A stretch of DNA of 64,000 nt from Heracleum sosnowskyi (lineage: Eukaryota > Streptophyta > Magnoliopsida > Apiales > Apiaceae): positions 112,926,674 to 112,990,673 of the forward strand of contig CM061243.1 in the NCBI GenBank assembly GCA_030848705.1, given 5' to 3'. Of the stretch, positions 45,939 through 57,750 are shown piece by piece; position 1 is the first letter of the stretch; the number at the start of each line of letters is the position of its first letter. A program made the translations under genes and the position numbers. The notes under the pieces were generated by a model. It was not told where the DNA came from. It was given only the letters and a program-made list of their open reading frames with translations, and made no database searches.

Positions 45939-46010
45939 TCCATTGTCGTCCAGCGGTTAGGATATCTGGCTTTCACCCAGGAGACCCGGGTTCGATTCCC
46001 GGCAATGGAA
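45939..46010 (+). tRNA. tRNA-Glu (anticodon UUC), nuclear type
   Basis: This is a complete 72-base cloverleaf without intron. The acceptor arms are TCCATTG (45939-45945) and CAATGGA (46003-46009), with discriminator A. The anticodon loop is CTTTCAC with anticodon TTC, and GGTTCGATTCC forms the T arm. Internal A and B boxes are in their usual places. The acceptor stem differs from plastid trnE, which begins GCCCC, so this is a nuclear gene. A T-run follows. Confidence 0.95.
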
Positions 46011-46016
46011 TCTTTT
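46011..46016 (+). terminator. RNA polymerase III terminator of tRNA-Glu
   Basis: TCTTTTT directly follows the tRNA; a run of five T on the coding strand ends Pol III transcription. Confidence 0.75.
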
Positions 46017-46236
46017 TGTGTTCGTTGTATTTCTTCTTCATATGAAAAAATATCCTATTACTTGGAAATAATAAATTGGTAAGCCAGATGGACTTCCCAT
46101 ATTTGGTGATTAGATACGTAGTAGCATTACCAAATACCATTTTCTTTTAAATATGTTACGCAACATCAAAATTTTTGGGCTGCCTTCGAGAGCAACAGTA
46201 GATAACCCCCAATAAAAATAGATTTCAATGCTATTT

Positions 46237-46280
46237 TGGAAGGTGCGGCTGGATCACCTCCTTTTCAGGGAGAGCTAATG
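46237..46280 (+). other. Nuclear plastid DNA insert: 3' end of rrn16
   Basis: The 44 bases contain GGTGCGGCTGGATCACCTCC followed by TTTTCAGGGAGAGC, the last 30 or so bases of plastid 16S rRNA including the anti-Shine-Dalgarno CCTCC, plus the first bases of the spacer. The rest of the rRNA is absent, so this is a NUPT and not an rRNA gene. I could not assign the flanks (46139-46236, 46281-46330), although they are less AT-rich than the surroundings and may also be organellar. Confidence 0.7.
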
Positions 46281-46548
46281 TAATAGAGCTCGTTCCGCTA
46301 CTCGCGCTAATCCATGGCGAATCTATCAGAGGATTTCCTGTTATTTACCAACTACTAGATACTTTACATAGCAAAGACACAAGAAACAAGAATACATGTC
46401 ATTGAGCAGGTACGCAATTTGTAATATCTTACAAGGATAACATAGGATTCGTGATTGTAACGAGTAATTAACTGGCAGATTTAACAGAATCTATATGCAC
46501 TTTCAGGGTTGGAGCAGCAACCTTCACTCCCTGCATAGTTTCCTCAAT

Positions 46549-49500
46549 TCATTCATCTTGAACCTCTGTTTGACAGACGGGGCATTGCTACAAGGCAAAA
46601 TGATATAATAAGAGGAGTAATTTATGAAAAATGAGTAGCAAGAAATAGTAGTTTGTGTGAGATGGACAGAGGGATATTGAAAATTTGACATACAAACCAG
46701 TGCCAGCAAAATCTTATGGACATCATCGGGATCATGTTAAACAAGTGAATCTTACGACACAATCGGGATCACGCAACACAAGTGATGTTGCTGTACTTGA
46801 ATCAGATTGACTCTTGAACGAGTTCTCCAGAGAAGAGTAGTGTTACTTTTTATGAGATATTATAGAAGAAATGATTTTTTTCCCCCCAAAAATATGGAAT
46901 TATGAAACATTTGGGCTGGATAGAAATACTAATTAGTTTATGATCAAAACAAGAAGAAAAAGCTATTATCTATAGAAAGGTATGCCTTTTCTTATCTGGA
47001 TACAGGATAGAGAACGGGAAAAAATCGTACACCTAAAATATAGGAATCTCATGCCATGCAGAAATTTTGAAAAAATTAGGACTGAGGACTTAATGTCTCG
47101 AGAAACTAATTTAAAAATGACAAAAAGGCTGATGTAATATAGTGCTAATCAAAATATTTAGTATAAACAGCTAAAACAAATTTGAACAAGTATCCCAGGA
47201 GCAAATACAAAAAACTGTATTCTTCAAAAGTGAAACAAATCCAGAGTAAGCACTACAGATTCAAGCATAATCTAGATGTTTAAGTATTTAAGTATTACTG
47301 TGAACATCAGTTGATCACCTGCGGCAAGGATTATGAACATATGACGATGAAAGATAAGTATACCTTATTTACTGACAACCAACGTTTAATGCATGCAGAA
47401 TGGTACTGGTGCGCACAAGGCAGGTTGATCAATCTTTCTCCACTAGTGTAAACCATGCAACATATCACACACCTGGATTACAACAATCATTTAAATGACT
47501 TCTTCATATCTTAGCATTGTATTTTTGAACTTCTGAAGGTAACATTGCCTAGCGATGTTCTAGATTTTTCAGAACTTGCAGATGAAAAGACAATACTCAT
47601 ATTTTATTTATTAAATGAAATTAACAGGATAGACGACACATATTTTAAGAAGAGTAAGTAATAGTGAAGGAGGCATTCTGCTGAAAACTTCCAAGGACAC
47701 AAGAGAGCACATTTAGGACGAAACAATCAATAGTCTTAATGTTATATAGTCATTTCAAAGTAATCAATAGTTCTAACAAAGGACATCCAAACTTTAAATT
47801 ATAAAAAAGCACTCAAACTGCAATTTTAACACTAATAAATATTAGGTCCTGTAGGAGGAACTAAGATGGGATTTTAATAATCGTCTCATGGTAGATGATG
47901 AAAATGCACATCTGCAACCAGAGTTATGATAAAACCCATAAAATATAATGCTGTGTATTACAGCAAAAGATTAACACCTCCACATTGACCATCTCTTCCG
48001 CCTCCCCATCTGTGACTTCTGATGATAGATAATTATGCACATTTCAGACAAAGGGAGGATAAAAAGAAACAAATAAGAACAAAGTCGTGTATGTTTTCAA
48101 TTTTCCCCAATAGCAAAACATAGAGATACATAAATATTTTGACATGCAAACAGAAGAACAAGAGAAGCCCAGTAGAAATCATCAAAATAAATAAATTTAT
48201 CTTACTCTTCTTTCTTTTTCTTAGAAAAGATTCCTGATTTGTACTTGAAAGTTGGTAGACGGGAGATGAGCTCTTCTGGCAGTCCTTTATTCTCACTTCC
48301 AATACTTTCACCTAATGATTGTAATTGCTAACACAAGTAAATAGCACACATTACTTTGATGATCAAATATGAAGACCCTCGAGCGAGGTAAGTTAGAAAT
48401 TACAAGCTATGCTATGAAATGCTTAAAAAAGCACTTGAATAAACATTGTTCTCTTTTTTTTATCTATCTAATATTTATAGATTATAAGGTACAGAGGCTA
48501 ACGAACATAATCAAAAGGAAATCATATAAAATTTTGGATAACTGATCTAAATACTATCACTCTCACACTGGAAGAACGGGAACTTCTAAAATTTGAGATA
48601 TACATATTTTCTTGCATAGGAAACTTTCAACTTTATTAGCATAAATATTATTAAAGAAACTGAAATACTAACGTGTGATGAATTTCTAAATTAATAGATA
48701 AACTGTTCACGGATAACGATTGTAGGCTGTACTTCTTTCAATATTTAAAAAGAGATACATTTTTCTTGCTCTTTGGGATAACTTTTAAAACTTGAAGTAG
48801 CATTTATTAGCTCCTCCGATTTGAAAATTAGTAATACATATTTACGACTTTTCTGCACAAATTTTACTTGGCAAACATATATTGAAATTTTAGATGAAAG
48901 TGCGTAGTAGTGATAGTATGAAGGTACTTAATCTGACTATAATTAGTATTGACATATTATATTTTCTGACGTTCTTTCACAGAGTCGTATTATACTAAAG
49001 GGATCAGCTCATTCTCGTACCTCGTAGGTCATATTATCAGGATCAATGTCATCTTGTGTCAGATTATGACTGGCAGCCTGCAGATGCTAGAACCAAGAAT
49101 TTCGAGATAAGCAATGGATGCTACAATAGTACAATGTAAAGTGACGCTGATGAGTTTAGTAATTACCCTGGCCGGAGTTTCTACAGTACTAACTTCTGTA
49201 ATCCGAGTTCCTGCATAGCATTCAACAAAAAGTTATTACTGTAATGAAGAAGTATAAAAAAACCTGTCAGACATTACAACAGGAGAAAGGCCATTTGAAT
49301 TTTGAGAGTCCTATGAAGCAATATCGTAAGTAATTGAACTGTAAATTATCAAGGTCTGCTTGTGGTTGGCAAGTACAGTATATTATCAACTATTTCTATT
49401 ATGTTTTATAGGTATCAAGTGTATATATAACGGAAGAGGGTCAAACGGTTTTAGGAATAAAAAGGAGGCATATATATACTCTCCATATGTCCTCCCTCAC

Positions 49501-50668
49501 AAATACAACTTTTGAATAGCCTTCTTTTCCGAGCTTATATTGATTTATAAATTAATTTTCTTGATTTAAAGAGATTTGTTCGCAAGAAATAAGTTATACA
49601 GATATGTCTACCATGACCATATGATGTGCTTGTAATGATGTGCTTGTAAGGGAAAGAACAAAAATTAGTGACACGTCAATGTTGAACTCATTGGTTGCCT
49701 TTGATGCTTGGGCTTAAAATGACATCATGCTAACCTCTTATATATATTACTCAATTGCTTTTGTCTCATAATGCACCCCGATTAAATAAACACTCAACGC
49801 GATGTGAGCCTCTAATCTCTATCATGGAATTATACTTCCAAGATGGTGGGAAACCTTTTGCAATCATTTCTTCAAGTACAAACCTATCCTCAAGTAGCTA
49901 AAAGAATGTGTCAGTCAAAAGATTGTTGCATTGGCGGCATATTTTTGTTCTACTTTTTTTGCAAAAGCAGCGACTCTAGTAAATAATTTCCGTACCCTTT
50001 TATTTACTTATAATTGCTAGTGGCTGGTAACTTGTTTTGCAACACAGGTAACTACCTAAATACCTTTCCCAAAACAATGAAGTACAGCAAGGCTTAATTA
50101 TGAATCAAATAGTGTAGTCGGTGGTCGTACTAGAAATATTTACAATATATTCAAATTAAAGGTCAAGCATAAGGTTTACCAGCTTCAGCACCATTGTGTT
50201 CAAGGGGATAGAAACTATCAAAGTCGTCTCCTAGCTCCTGCAAGGATCTAGCTAAAGCTTCATCCAGAGCTACCTGTGAATTATTACTTCCACCATGTGA
50301 AGATCCACCCTCCTGGGCAACCAAATGACTCTTATCACTGCTATGGCTACGACCAGAGGAGCTTATCCTATTCCGTCCATTCTCTTGAATGGATAGATAA
50401 ACACTCTCCTGCAAGATAACAAGAAATTTATCACAAAAATGCCGGTTAAAATGAAAATTTATAAGAGCTTTGTTTTTAGAAAAGTCTCACTTTCCTCGAT
50501 GCTTTTAAAAGTGAAACTCAGTCCAAATTTCAAAAATACCTGCTGAACAAGGACCTCTTCGCAACTAAAATCCTCGTGTTCTGGAAAAAATTCTCTCCAA
50601 TTTTCTGCAATTTCAGCTGGAATATTTCCTCTTGGATAGGGGTCCTGAATATCTATGTTCCTCATCAT
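46549..50668 (-). CDS. RING-H2 E3 ubiquitin ligase, BIG BROTHER-like, seven coding exons
   Basis: Exons in transcription order: 50668-50540, 50408-50180, 49210-49167, 49077-49021, 48327-48206, 47472-47364, 46587-46549. All introns are GT-AG, phases agree, and the product is 242 residues. A C-terminal RING-H2 finger spans 195-235: C195-C198-C213-H215-H218-C221-C232-C235, with CVICCMVY, LPCAHQYHSACIKRWL and CPVCQTEV. The flanking DIDPDNMTYE...LGESIGSENKGLP...TFKYKSG block is the signature of the BIG BROTHER/BBR family. BIG BROTHER is a growth-limiting E3 ligase of about 250 residues. The N-terminus (AENWREFFPEH, ALDEALARSLQELGDDF) is that of a BB-like paralogue, not BB itself. Cytosolic/nuclear E3 activity is inferred from the intact finger. 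Confidence 0.88.
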
Positions 50669-50734
50669 GTCTGTGCCAATGAAACTGTAGGGGATCTCAA
50701 CTTCCAGATTGCGAAAATATCACCTTCACTATTC

Positions 50735-51729
50735 CCTAAAATATAAGACACCAGTCAGTAACAAGAAAAATAACTTACATCAGGGAGAAAGAAGTGTTTA
50801 AATAGGCATAGTCATATATCAATAACAAAACACATTGCCTGGCTCCTCTCCAACAATTAGCTTCGGTAAATGCTCACCCTTCTTCCAGAGCATGCAAGTA
50901 AAGAAATCTTATTTTTATCTACTCTCAATATTGTGGCCACGAGTACATATATGCCCCATGAAGAAACTATAATGCACCATCATGTTTAAATGGATAATCA
51001 AAATTTAAAACCACATAAATGTAACTTCTTTACATTTCTAGCTTAAAAGAATATCGTGACTCATGTTGTAGCTAAATGCAAAAGCACTGTCTAACTATGA
51101 AGAAAAGAACAACCATAGACACGAGTATACGTAAAGACGAAAACCAAGAACAAACCTTTTCACATTAGTTCAAAGGATAACTATACAGATCAAGATAATT
51201 CCCTGCCCTTTCTTCAGAAATGAAAAGACTTTTACAAATACATTCCAATTAGTGGACCATCAAGCCTTTTTCCTAACAGTGAATTACAGTAAGAACCCTA
51301 CTGAAGAGTAAATTGGGAGTCATATTCAGTTAAGTATCACGAAAGAACCCGAAAAATCAATGACCCACAACAACCCATTATTTTTAAACTCCAAAAAATC
51401 TGACAATTATGTCTCTTCACATGTGGGGATAATTGGAAAGTTGGTGACAATCTACTTAACATTGTCTAACAACTTGATGCAGACACTTCTAAATCAAATA
51501 ATACCCATTACATCATAAATCATTTTTTTCCAGATAGGTATGAAAAATCAAACGATAAGTATATAAGCAAGATTAAACAATGATATAACAAGTAAAGCAC
51601 AAAACTTTATGAAGATTATACTGTAATGAGTTCAATTACATCAAATTTATCCAAGAAAATAAATTTAGTGGAAATGAAGATAAGAGAGTACCTGAAGTAA
51701 AAGCACAGAGATGGGCTGCACTCTTTAAT

Positions 51730-51765
<36 letters not shown>

Positions 51766-51770
51766 AAAAT
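50735..51770 (-). promoter_or_regulatory. 5' UTR and leader intron of the BIG BROTHER-like gene, with (GA)n tract
   Basis: Upstream of the ATG a likely leader acceptor (ATATTTTAG at about 50736-50744) and a donor (CTTCAG|GTACTC at 51692) define a leader intron of about 960 bases. The first leader exon includes a dinucleotide tract, (GA)15 on the transcript (51733-51762). GA-rich leaders are common in plant genes and bind BPC-type GAGA factors. The transcription start is not precisely visible. Confidence 0.5.
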
Positions 51771-53340
51771 TTGTAGTGAAGCAAAAAGGTAGTAGGACAC
51801 TGAAGTTTCTTAGGCGTTTACTTGGCAATAAATTTTTCCACTTTTCTATTTTCAGAATTTTTTATCTCCAAGAAAACTATCAAAAATTGAGAAAACATGT
51901 TCCAAATGCATGAACAATGAGTTAGATTATTTTTCTATTTTCTTAGTTTCACAAAAAAAAAGTAGAGTTTGATGATGATTATTTTCTTAATATTGTGAAC
52001 TCAATACATAATTATTTAAATCTACGTATGGCTAGTAGAGTTTAATAATGATTTTTGTAACTTTATTTCTCCTACTTATAATTAAGTTTAACAAATATTA
52101 ATTAAACATAATAAAAAATATTAGCCATTAAAATTAATATATACAACTATCCAAAGTAAAATGTACTATTAGTCCTTAATAGCATGTATAATGTAGAATT
52201 CAAATAATTGATAAAGTTATACATCCATGTAATTAGACAAAAATGATATAAAATATTGTGCGTGTGAAGGGTCGAACGTGTTTATCTCAATCTCTATCTA
52301 AGAAAAGATTTGAGCGTGTTATCATTTTTCCAAATTCAGAAAACAAGCTAGAGCTGTTTTCTAAGTTTTCTAAAACATAGTTATAATTTGAAAAATCTTG
52401 TTTTTTTAGTTTTCGGTGTTTTCCGCAGAAAATTTTTCTAGAAAATTGATGAAGTAAACATGCCCTTAGTTTCTTTTCTTTCTATCTTTTCTAAAATGTT
52501 TTTTTATCAACAAAGTACCAAATTCATTATGTTTAGAAGAATGCAACAGTTATTCGTAAATACTGTAATTAAATAGTACAATACATTCTAAGAATTCTAA
52601 AATTGTTGAGTAATAGGAAGGCGACACCCGTTCAGGATGACTACAAAACCAGCCAGCGGGGCTTGCCTACAAGAGAACACATTTTTGGTGACATTGCCCC
52701 TGAAATTTTATGTTCGAACAATATACTAGTAAATTATAATTAGTACTTTATAATTGCTGTTTTTTAATTATAGTGATTTGAATTTTAAGCTACTGTGCAC
52801 AGTACGATTGACCGGGGATATTTATTCATGAGTCATGACACAAATTGAATTACAATTGCAAATATATGTATGGAATTCGACTCAAAAACACATTCAAAGA
52901 CCATTTTCGAAGAAAAACAAAAGAAAGGATGTCTGCTTTAGCTTTAAGCACCTAGTGTTCATTACATTCAACTCGTTTTTATACCAGAAAAAACTACTCT
53001 TTTGTTAAATACTCACTATGACATTATAGTTTCAATAATATATTTAGAAGAAATGACATTTACTAGAATAAATGATTTGCAAAAAACACAATAAACATCA
53101 ATAACAATTTACTATTTTTCCCATTACTAACTAAACAGTTGATTTAGACAATTGAAGAACTATTAGATGTTTATTGCCATTATCTAACATGGATATATAA
53201 CGTTAGAAATTTCGGTTTTTGAATGTTAAAAGAGTCTCATTGTTCCTGCCTATTTCAGCAACATACTTCTTATAATCAGTTTATCAGTTAACCAGTGAGG
53301 GGTAATCCACTCTGCCTGCGAACACCAGCAAGGTTAGTGA
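51771..53340. other. Intergenic between the E3 ligase and RPL24
   Basis: AT-rich with no supported gene. It should contain the promoter of the minus-strand E3 ligase gene in its left part. Confidence 0.5.
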
Positions 53341-53745
53341 ACAGCAGAAACTCTCTAAACAAGATAAAGAACATGTGCTCTGTTACTTAAAACATAAATT
53401 TGCAAAACGCTTTATCAACTGCTAAACCAATCACCATTCACAGAAATAAACATCACAATCTCTCTAATCAAAATATGGACATGTTACGAAAGTGAAGAAT
53501 CACAAACTGTCTAATCAATGTATGGACACAGTGCACTACTTCACTACCATTGATTTCCAGAATAACTTCATCCTTGCTGAAGTGATTGTATATTTGCAAA
53601 AGCAATCACCAGTTACAGAAGTGCACAACACAAACCCTCTAATCATAATATGGAACATGTGCACCACATCACAGCCATAGATTTGCAAAACAACCATTGT
53701 AATAGCTAAAGCAAGGCACTTCTCTACAACCAATGTCCCTGCCAA
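53341..53745. repeat. Degenerate tandem repeat downstream of RPL24
   Basis: Three to four imperfect copies of a unit of about 110-140 bases share CTCTAATCAAAATATGGACA, CACTACCATAGATTTGCAAA and GCTAAAGCAATCACCA-like blocks. The two opposite-strand frames of 60-70 codons here are by-products. It lies 420 bases beyond the RPL24 stop codon. Confidence 0.6.
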
Positions 53746-54164
53746 AATAAATTTGCCCTACCACTAGACACCATTCCTTTTCCATGTAAAATCGAGCTCA
53801 GGAGAGATAAAAAGCAACTTGAGCCTTTAGTTATCACTAGATATAAAGAACATATCTAAACCCATTCACCCATTAGTTGCGAACTCAATGCCAACACAAC
53901 GACTGTAAACATGTTCCACATTCTAGAGACTAAGCAATCAAATATAACAATGTACATAAATATGCCAAAAACACCACTCGTGATGATAAGTTCAAACCAC
54001 TGGAGAAAAATATTGCAAGTAATGTGTTTTGATGTTGTGCACCATTTAAACCATAAATAAAAACATCCATTCGAAAGTTTGCCTAAACAACAATGATATT
54101 AGACACAAAAACTGCAAAACTGTCTTATCAAACTTAAAATATCTAAGAAAACACAAATTGGCAT
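53746..54164 (-). other. 3' flank of RPL24
   Basis: It should contain the 3' UTR and polyadenylation region of the minus-strand RPL24 gene. No other feature is seen. Confidence 0.5.
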
Positions 54165-55060
54165 TCAACGCTTGCCGCCACCTCCGCCAAGCTTGGGACC
54201 CTTCCCAGTTCTAGGTGCATTAACCTTACCTTGACTCTTCTTGGCAGTCACCTCTGCTTTCTTGGCCTTCTTCTCATCCTTGGTCTTCTTAATCCTTTCC
54301 TTGATTTCACTGCAGTTGAAAGAACAACCATCGTTTGAAACAGTTTTTGAATTAACAGAAATGTATCAACTCTTAATATAGATAAGAGTATTATACCGAA
54401 GTGCAGCCTCACGAGCAGCATCACGAACTTCAGGTTTCTCACTTCTTCTCTTCTGGATAACCTCCAAAGTAGCACCCACAATAGACCTTGAATAAGGCTT
54501 CTTGGTTGCACGGCGCCTCTTCTTAACAACCTCTTGAGCACTGTCCTGCAAGTGCATTTACAAGAGACACCAATTACTAAAAACCTAAACAAGTTAACCT
54601 TATTAAAAACAAAAGAAAACAATTCTACTTGCATCAACAGACATATGACGTATAAGAATGAAAGAATTTAACCTTCTTGTGCTGCTTTCGGTACATTGCT
54701 GTCCATGTAAGCTTGGACGGCTTCAATTTGTTATGGAAATACCTCTTACATTTCGAATTCACGAAAAGGAACACCTAAAAATCCACAGATGTCAAAAACA
54801 AATCCATGTCACTACACTATTCAAGTCACTACGGAAAATGCCTAAACATGGCCTGGTCTTTTACCTGGGAGTCGGCACGAACAAACCTAATCCCCCTCCC
54901 TGGATAAATCTTAGCACCGCTGAATCGGCAGAGTTCAGTCCTGTAATTCCCCAATTCCAATAAACAACAATTCAAATCCAGCACAAACTAATCAACAACT
55001 TCAATTCATCACCTGATAGATTATCTAGTTCATGTTTATAAAACTCTCTCTCTCTCTCTT

Positions 55061-55100
<40 letters not shown>

Positions 55101-55359
55101 AAGCATTTCTAATAATTATCAAATAAACAAATGAATTCACACTTTCTACCAACGGAAGTTTGCAATTAGTACAGTAAACAGGATAAAGTAGTAACTGAAT
55201 CGATCTGAGCCTAAATGAAATCAATTCAACAATTACTAATACAATAATTTCATATTAATCAGATTGAAAACTAAAGCAATTAAGCAAAACTAACAACAAG
55301 ATGTAAAAGAGAGGTGGATGATGATTAAAATGAATCGAGAAAATTTACTTGAGAACCAT
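54165..55359 (-). CDS. RPL24: 60S ribosomal protein L24 (eL24), five exons
   Basis: Exons in transcription order: 55359-55349, 54940-54865, 54774-54673, 54545-54397, 54309-54165. All are GT-AG; the product is 160 residues, the normal size. The N-terminal L24e domain is clear (MVLKTELCRFSGAKIYPGRG, RYFHNKLKPSKLTWT, RKQHKK), followed by the basic helical tail (KKRRRATKKPYSRSIVGA, EIKERIKKTKDEKKAKKAE) and a C-terminal GKGPKLGGGGGKR. eL24 is part of the large cytosolic subunit; in plants it also supports translation reinitiation after upstream ORFs. The first coding exon is only 11 bases and ends within codon 4, a feature easily missed by gene finders. The gene looks intact. Confidence 0.95.
55044..55097. 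repeat. (CT)n microsatellite in RPL24 intron 1
   Basis: A 54-base CT tract with two short interruptions (TTTCTC, CCCTC) lies inside the first intron. On the transcript it reads as GA. Confidence 0.9.
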
Positions 55360-55382
55360 GGCGGCCGCTGCTGCTTGTTTGC

Positions 55383-55395
55383 AATCAAAACCCTA
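55383..55395 (-). promoter_or_regulatory. Telo-box in the RPL24 leader/promoter
   Basis: AAAACCCTAG (plus strand) about 25 bases upstream of the ATG matches the AAACCCTA telo-box found in most plant ribosomal-protein gene promoters near the transcription start. A TATATATA-like stretch lies about 30 bases further upstream (about 55420-55427). Confidence 0.65.
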
Positions 55396-55399
55396 GCCT

Positions 55400-56482
55400 T
55401 ACCTTCCTCTCCTTTTACTTATATATACAAGCCTCATAAAATTGGATATTGTCATTTTTACCCTCTTTGGCAAATTCTTGACTGAGAAATCAACAAGAAA
55501 AAATACTATTAATTTATTATTTATCATAAAAATCAATATCTTTGCTAGTATTTAAGCCCACGGTGTTAGGCGTTGACAAAAATTAAAATTAAAATATTCT
55601 TTATATATGTATGTACGTTAGTTCGGCTAACGTATATTCTTTTCGTCCCATTCAATTGTTGACGTTTGAGAGAGAGAGCTCGCCTCGTATTTTAAGGTAT
55701 ATATAAAATATAGATTCATAACGTATTTTTAAAAAAAATCATTTATAAATAAAAGTTTGAACATTAAATTATTATATTTAGAAGAAAAAAATTAATAAAA
55801 TTGTAGTTTATATACAACTTAAAATGTGTGCCGAACTTTCTCTCATGTTAAAGCATTTTACAAATATGAAGTTAATTTTAGTTTTCTGATGTTATCTATT
55901 TCTTACTTTGAGATGGAAGTTTAGTCAAATATTCGACTGTAATGTTGACATTGATGGTTATATTAAATAAATTAATTAAAAGATAATAATTGAAATTTAA
56001 TATTTATAAGAAATTCATTTCATCCTAGCTAGGTCTCAAAACATAAATATGATTAAACAAAAAAGAGTATAGATGTATTTTTTTCTTTAAAATTGTATTG
56101 GTTGTAATAAACATTTCGAAAAAAAAAGATCAAATGTATTTAAGAAAGTAACATTCTTTTTTGTATATTTATAATTATTATTCTTTAGGTAATTTTTAGT
56201 TACAAATAAAAATTTTATAATAAACCTCCTCGGTCCCGCCTTCGGCGAGATCTGGAACTCCACACATCAATAAAATTAAAATTAATTTTGATAAATATTT
56301 TATTGTTAAAACTATATTGATTCTAATACATAATTAGAAAAGGTATTTATGTACATTTAAATTAATAATCGCCTCTTATATATTTTGTAATTAACATAGC
56401 TATTATATATTTTTATGGTTCAAATCTATAAGAAATTTTTTCGGTCCAGTCTTTATAAATGCACATAAAAAATTGTTAAATA
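55400..56482. other. Intergenic, RPL24 promoter side
   Basis: AT-rich sequence with no supported gene. The first 200 bases should contain the RPL24 promoter. Confidence 0.5.
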
Positions 56483-57750
56483 CTAGTACTTGTTTGCCCG
56501 CGCTACGCGACGGGGTTATAAATTTTGTGTTTAAAATTTGCAGGGCTATTTGGTGATGTTGTAGTGGTTGCAACATGGGGCTTACAAAAAAAAAATAGTA
56601 TAATGAAAAGTACTATAAGGAGTTATTGAGAAACATTTGTTTGATGTGTTTTTTTAGTATGATCGTTATACGGTTTAAAAATAGTGTTATTCGTTAGAAA
56701 GTTCTTAATTGTGGAAGATTTGTTGTCTTCTTCATTATCTGATACAATCAGTAGTAGTTTTCTCCCCTTTTTTTTTGGCCTTTTTTCCTTTAGATTTCTT
56801 TCCTCTACTGTTGGTCACTGGTGAGATGGTCTTTTTGGTTGTCTCCTGAAAAATAATTTTTAATATCTATTGACAATTTTTTAAATGTATAACATTTGTT
56901 ATTGTACATACCACTACGTTTGAATTGTCCTAGGCTTGGTCCGGTGAACTTTGTTCTTGTACAAATTCGTCTAGACTGGTCTCTACCATATCTATGTCTG
57001 ATGTAGTATACATTGTAGATAATTTTGTAATATTCTCTTCTTTTAAACCAATTGTTACTTTGTATTTTCTTCCTTCCATAATAAATAGTTCTTTTGGGAA
57101 GATAGTGATGCCCCCTCCTTCTGTTAAGAAAAGAAATGACATGTGAAAGCATATTGTTAAGTATAGACTAACATACACATGAGTAAATATGTATCATACC
57201 TTGGTGTGGTTGGTCAAGATATCAAAAATGATAAGTCCTGAAACCTTTCTTAGTTCTCTATCATGTATTATTAGGGCTGCATTGGCAGTATCATCTGATA
57301 CACGTGCACATATTCAGAATCTATAAAAAGTATGAAAGTTAATTAAGTTAACTTTATTAAAGTATTGTTTTTTTTAATTCAGTATTGGACTAACCGTTTA
57401 TCCGGGAATGGTATATTGTGTGCACATCTATGGCATGTGTATTTCAGGTTTTCTAGTGTCACTTCTTCTTGGCATGATGTGCATACATGATAAAACCATC
57501 CATTATTTACTTCCCACCTTTTGTAACCTACTACGCTTTATAGAGCACCAAGTGTCAACCACATATGTAGAAATAGTCTGCCCCAAGCAAAAAAGCATGT
57601 CCTTCAACAGTGTGGTGGTGTTTCCTAACTGTATAAAATTCACGAATACTAATTGTACTATTCCTCCAGTGTTGTGAACTTTCCACATCTGGTGCTTGAT
57701 ATTAGTTTGATACTCATCTCTTCTGTAGGGAACAATAGTAATTGACATAA
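56483..57750 (-). mobile_element. Minus-strand Helitron, 3' part
   Basis: On the minus strand the sequence ends CCCGTCGCGTAGCGCGGG, then CAAACAAGTA, then CTAG|T (plus 56483-56512). The GC-rich hairpin about 10 bases before CTAG-T is the canonical 3' end of plant Helitrons and is unlike the AT-rich arrays elsewhere in this window. Upstream of it in the same orientation is an RPA1-like pseudogene, the accessory gene plant Helitrons are known to carry. The 5' TC end and a Rep/helicase gene were not found; the right boundary given here is only the end of the RPA-like part. Confidence 0.6.
56930..57527 (-). pseudogene. RPA1-like pseudogene (C-terminal DNA-binding domain)
   Basis: Three exon-like pieces on the minus strand fit the C-terminal OB-fold of replication protein A 70-kDa subunit. 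Piece 1 (57527-57395) has the zinc-finger block GWFYHVCTSC...YTCHRCAHNI. Piece 2 (57320-57200) has ICARVSDDTANAALIIHDREL. Piece 3 (57120-56930) has ITIFPKELFIMEGRKYKVTIGL and ends at a TAG. Splice-like GT/AG pairs separate them. A TGA at 57314-57316 lies in frame just before ICARV, and the part upstream of 57527 is in broken frames. N-terminal OB folds are missing. RPA1-like genes of this sort occur both as plant paralogues and as Helitron cargo; the Helitron end 450 bases downstream favours the latter. Confidence 0.65.

Noticed and set aside
46237..46280. 16S rRNA gene
   Set aside because: Only the last 30 or so bases plus spacer are present; it is a plastid-derived scrap, not a gene.
54248..54637. 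Long minus-strand frame of 129 codons within RPL24
   Set aside because: It is out of frame with the true exons and crosses an intron; exon phases support the RPL24 model instead.
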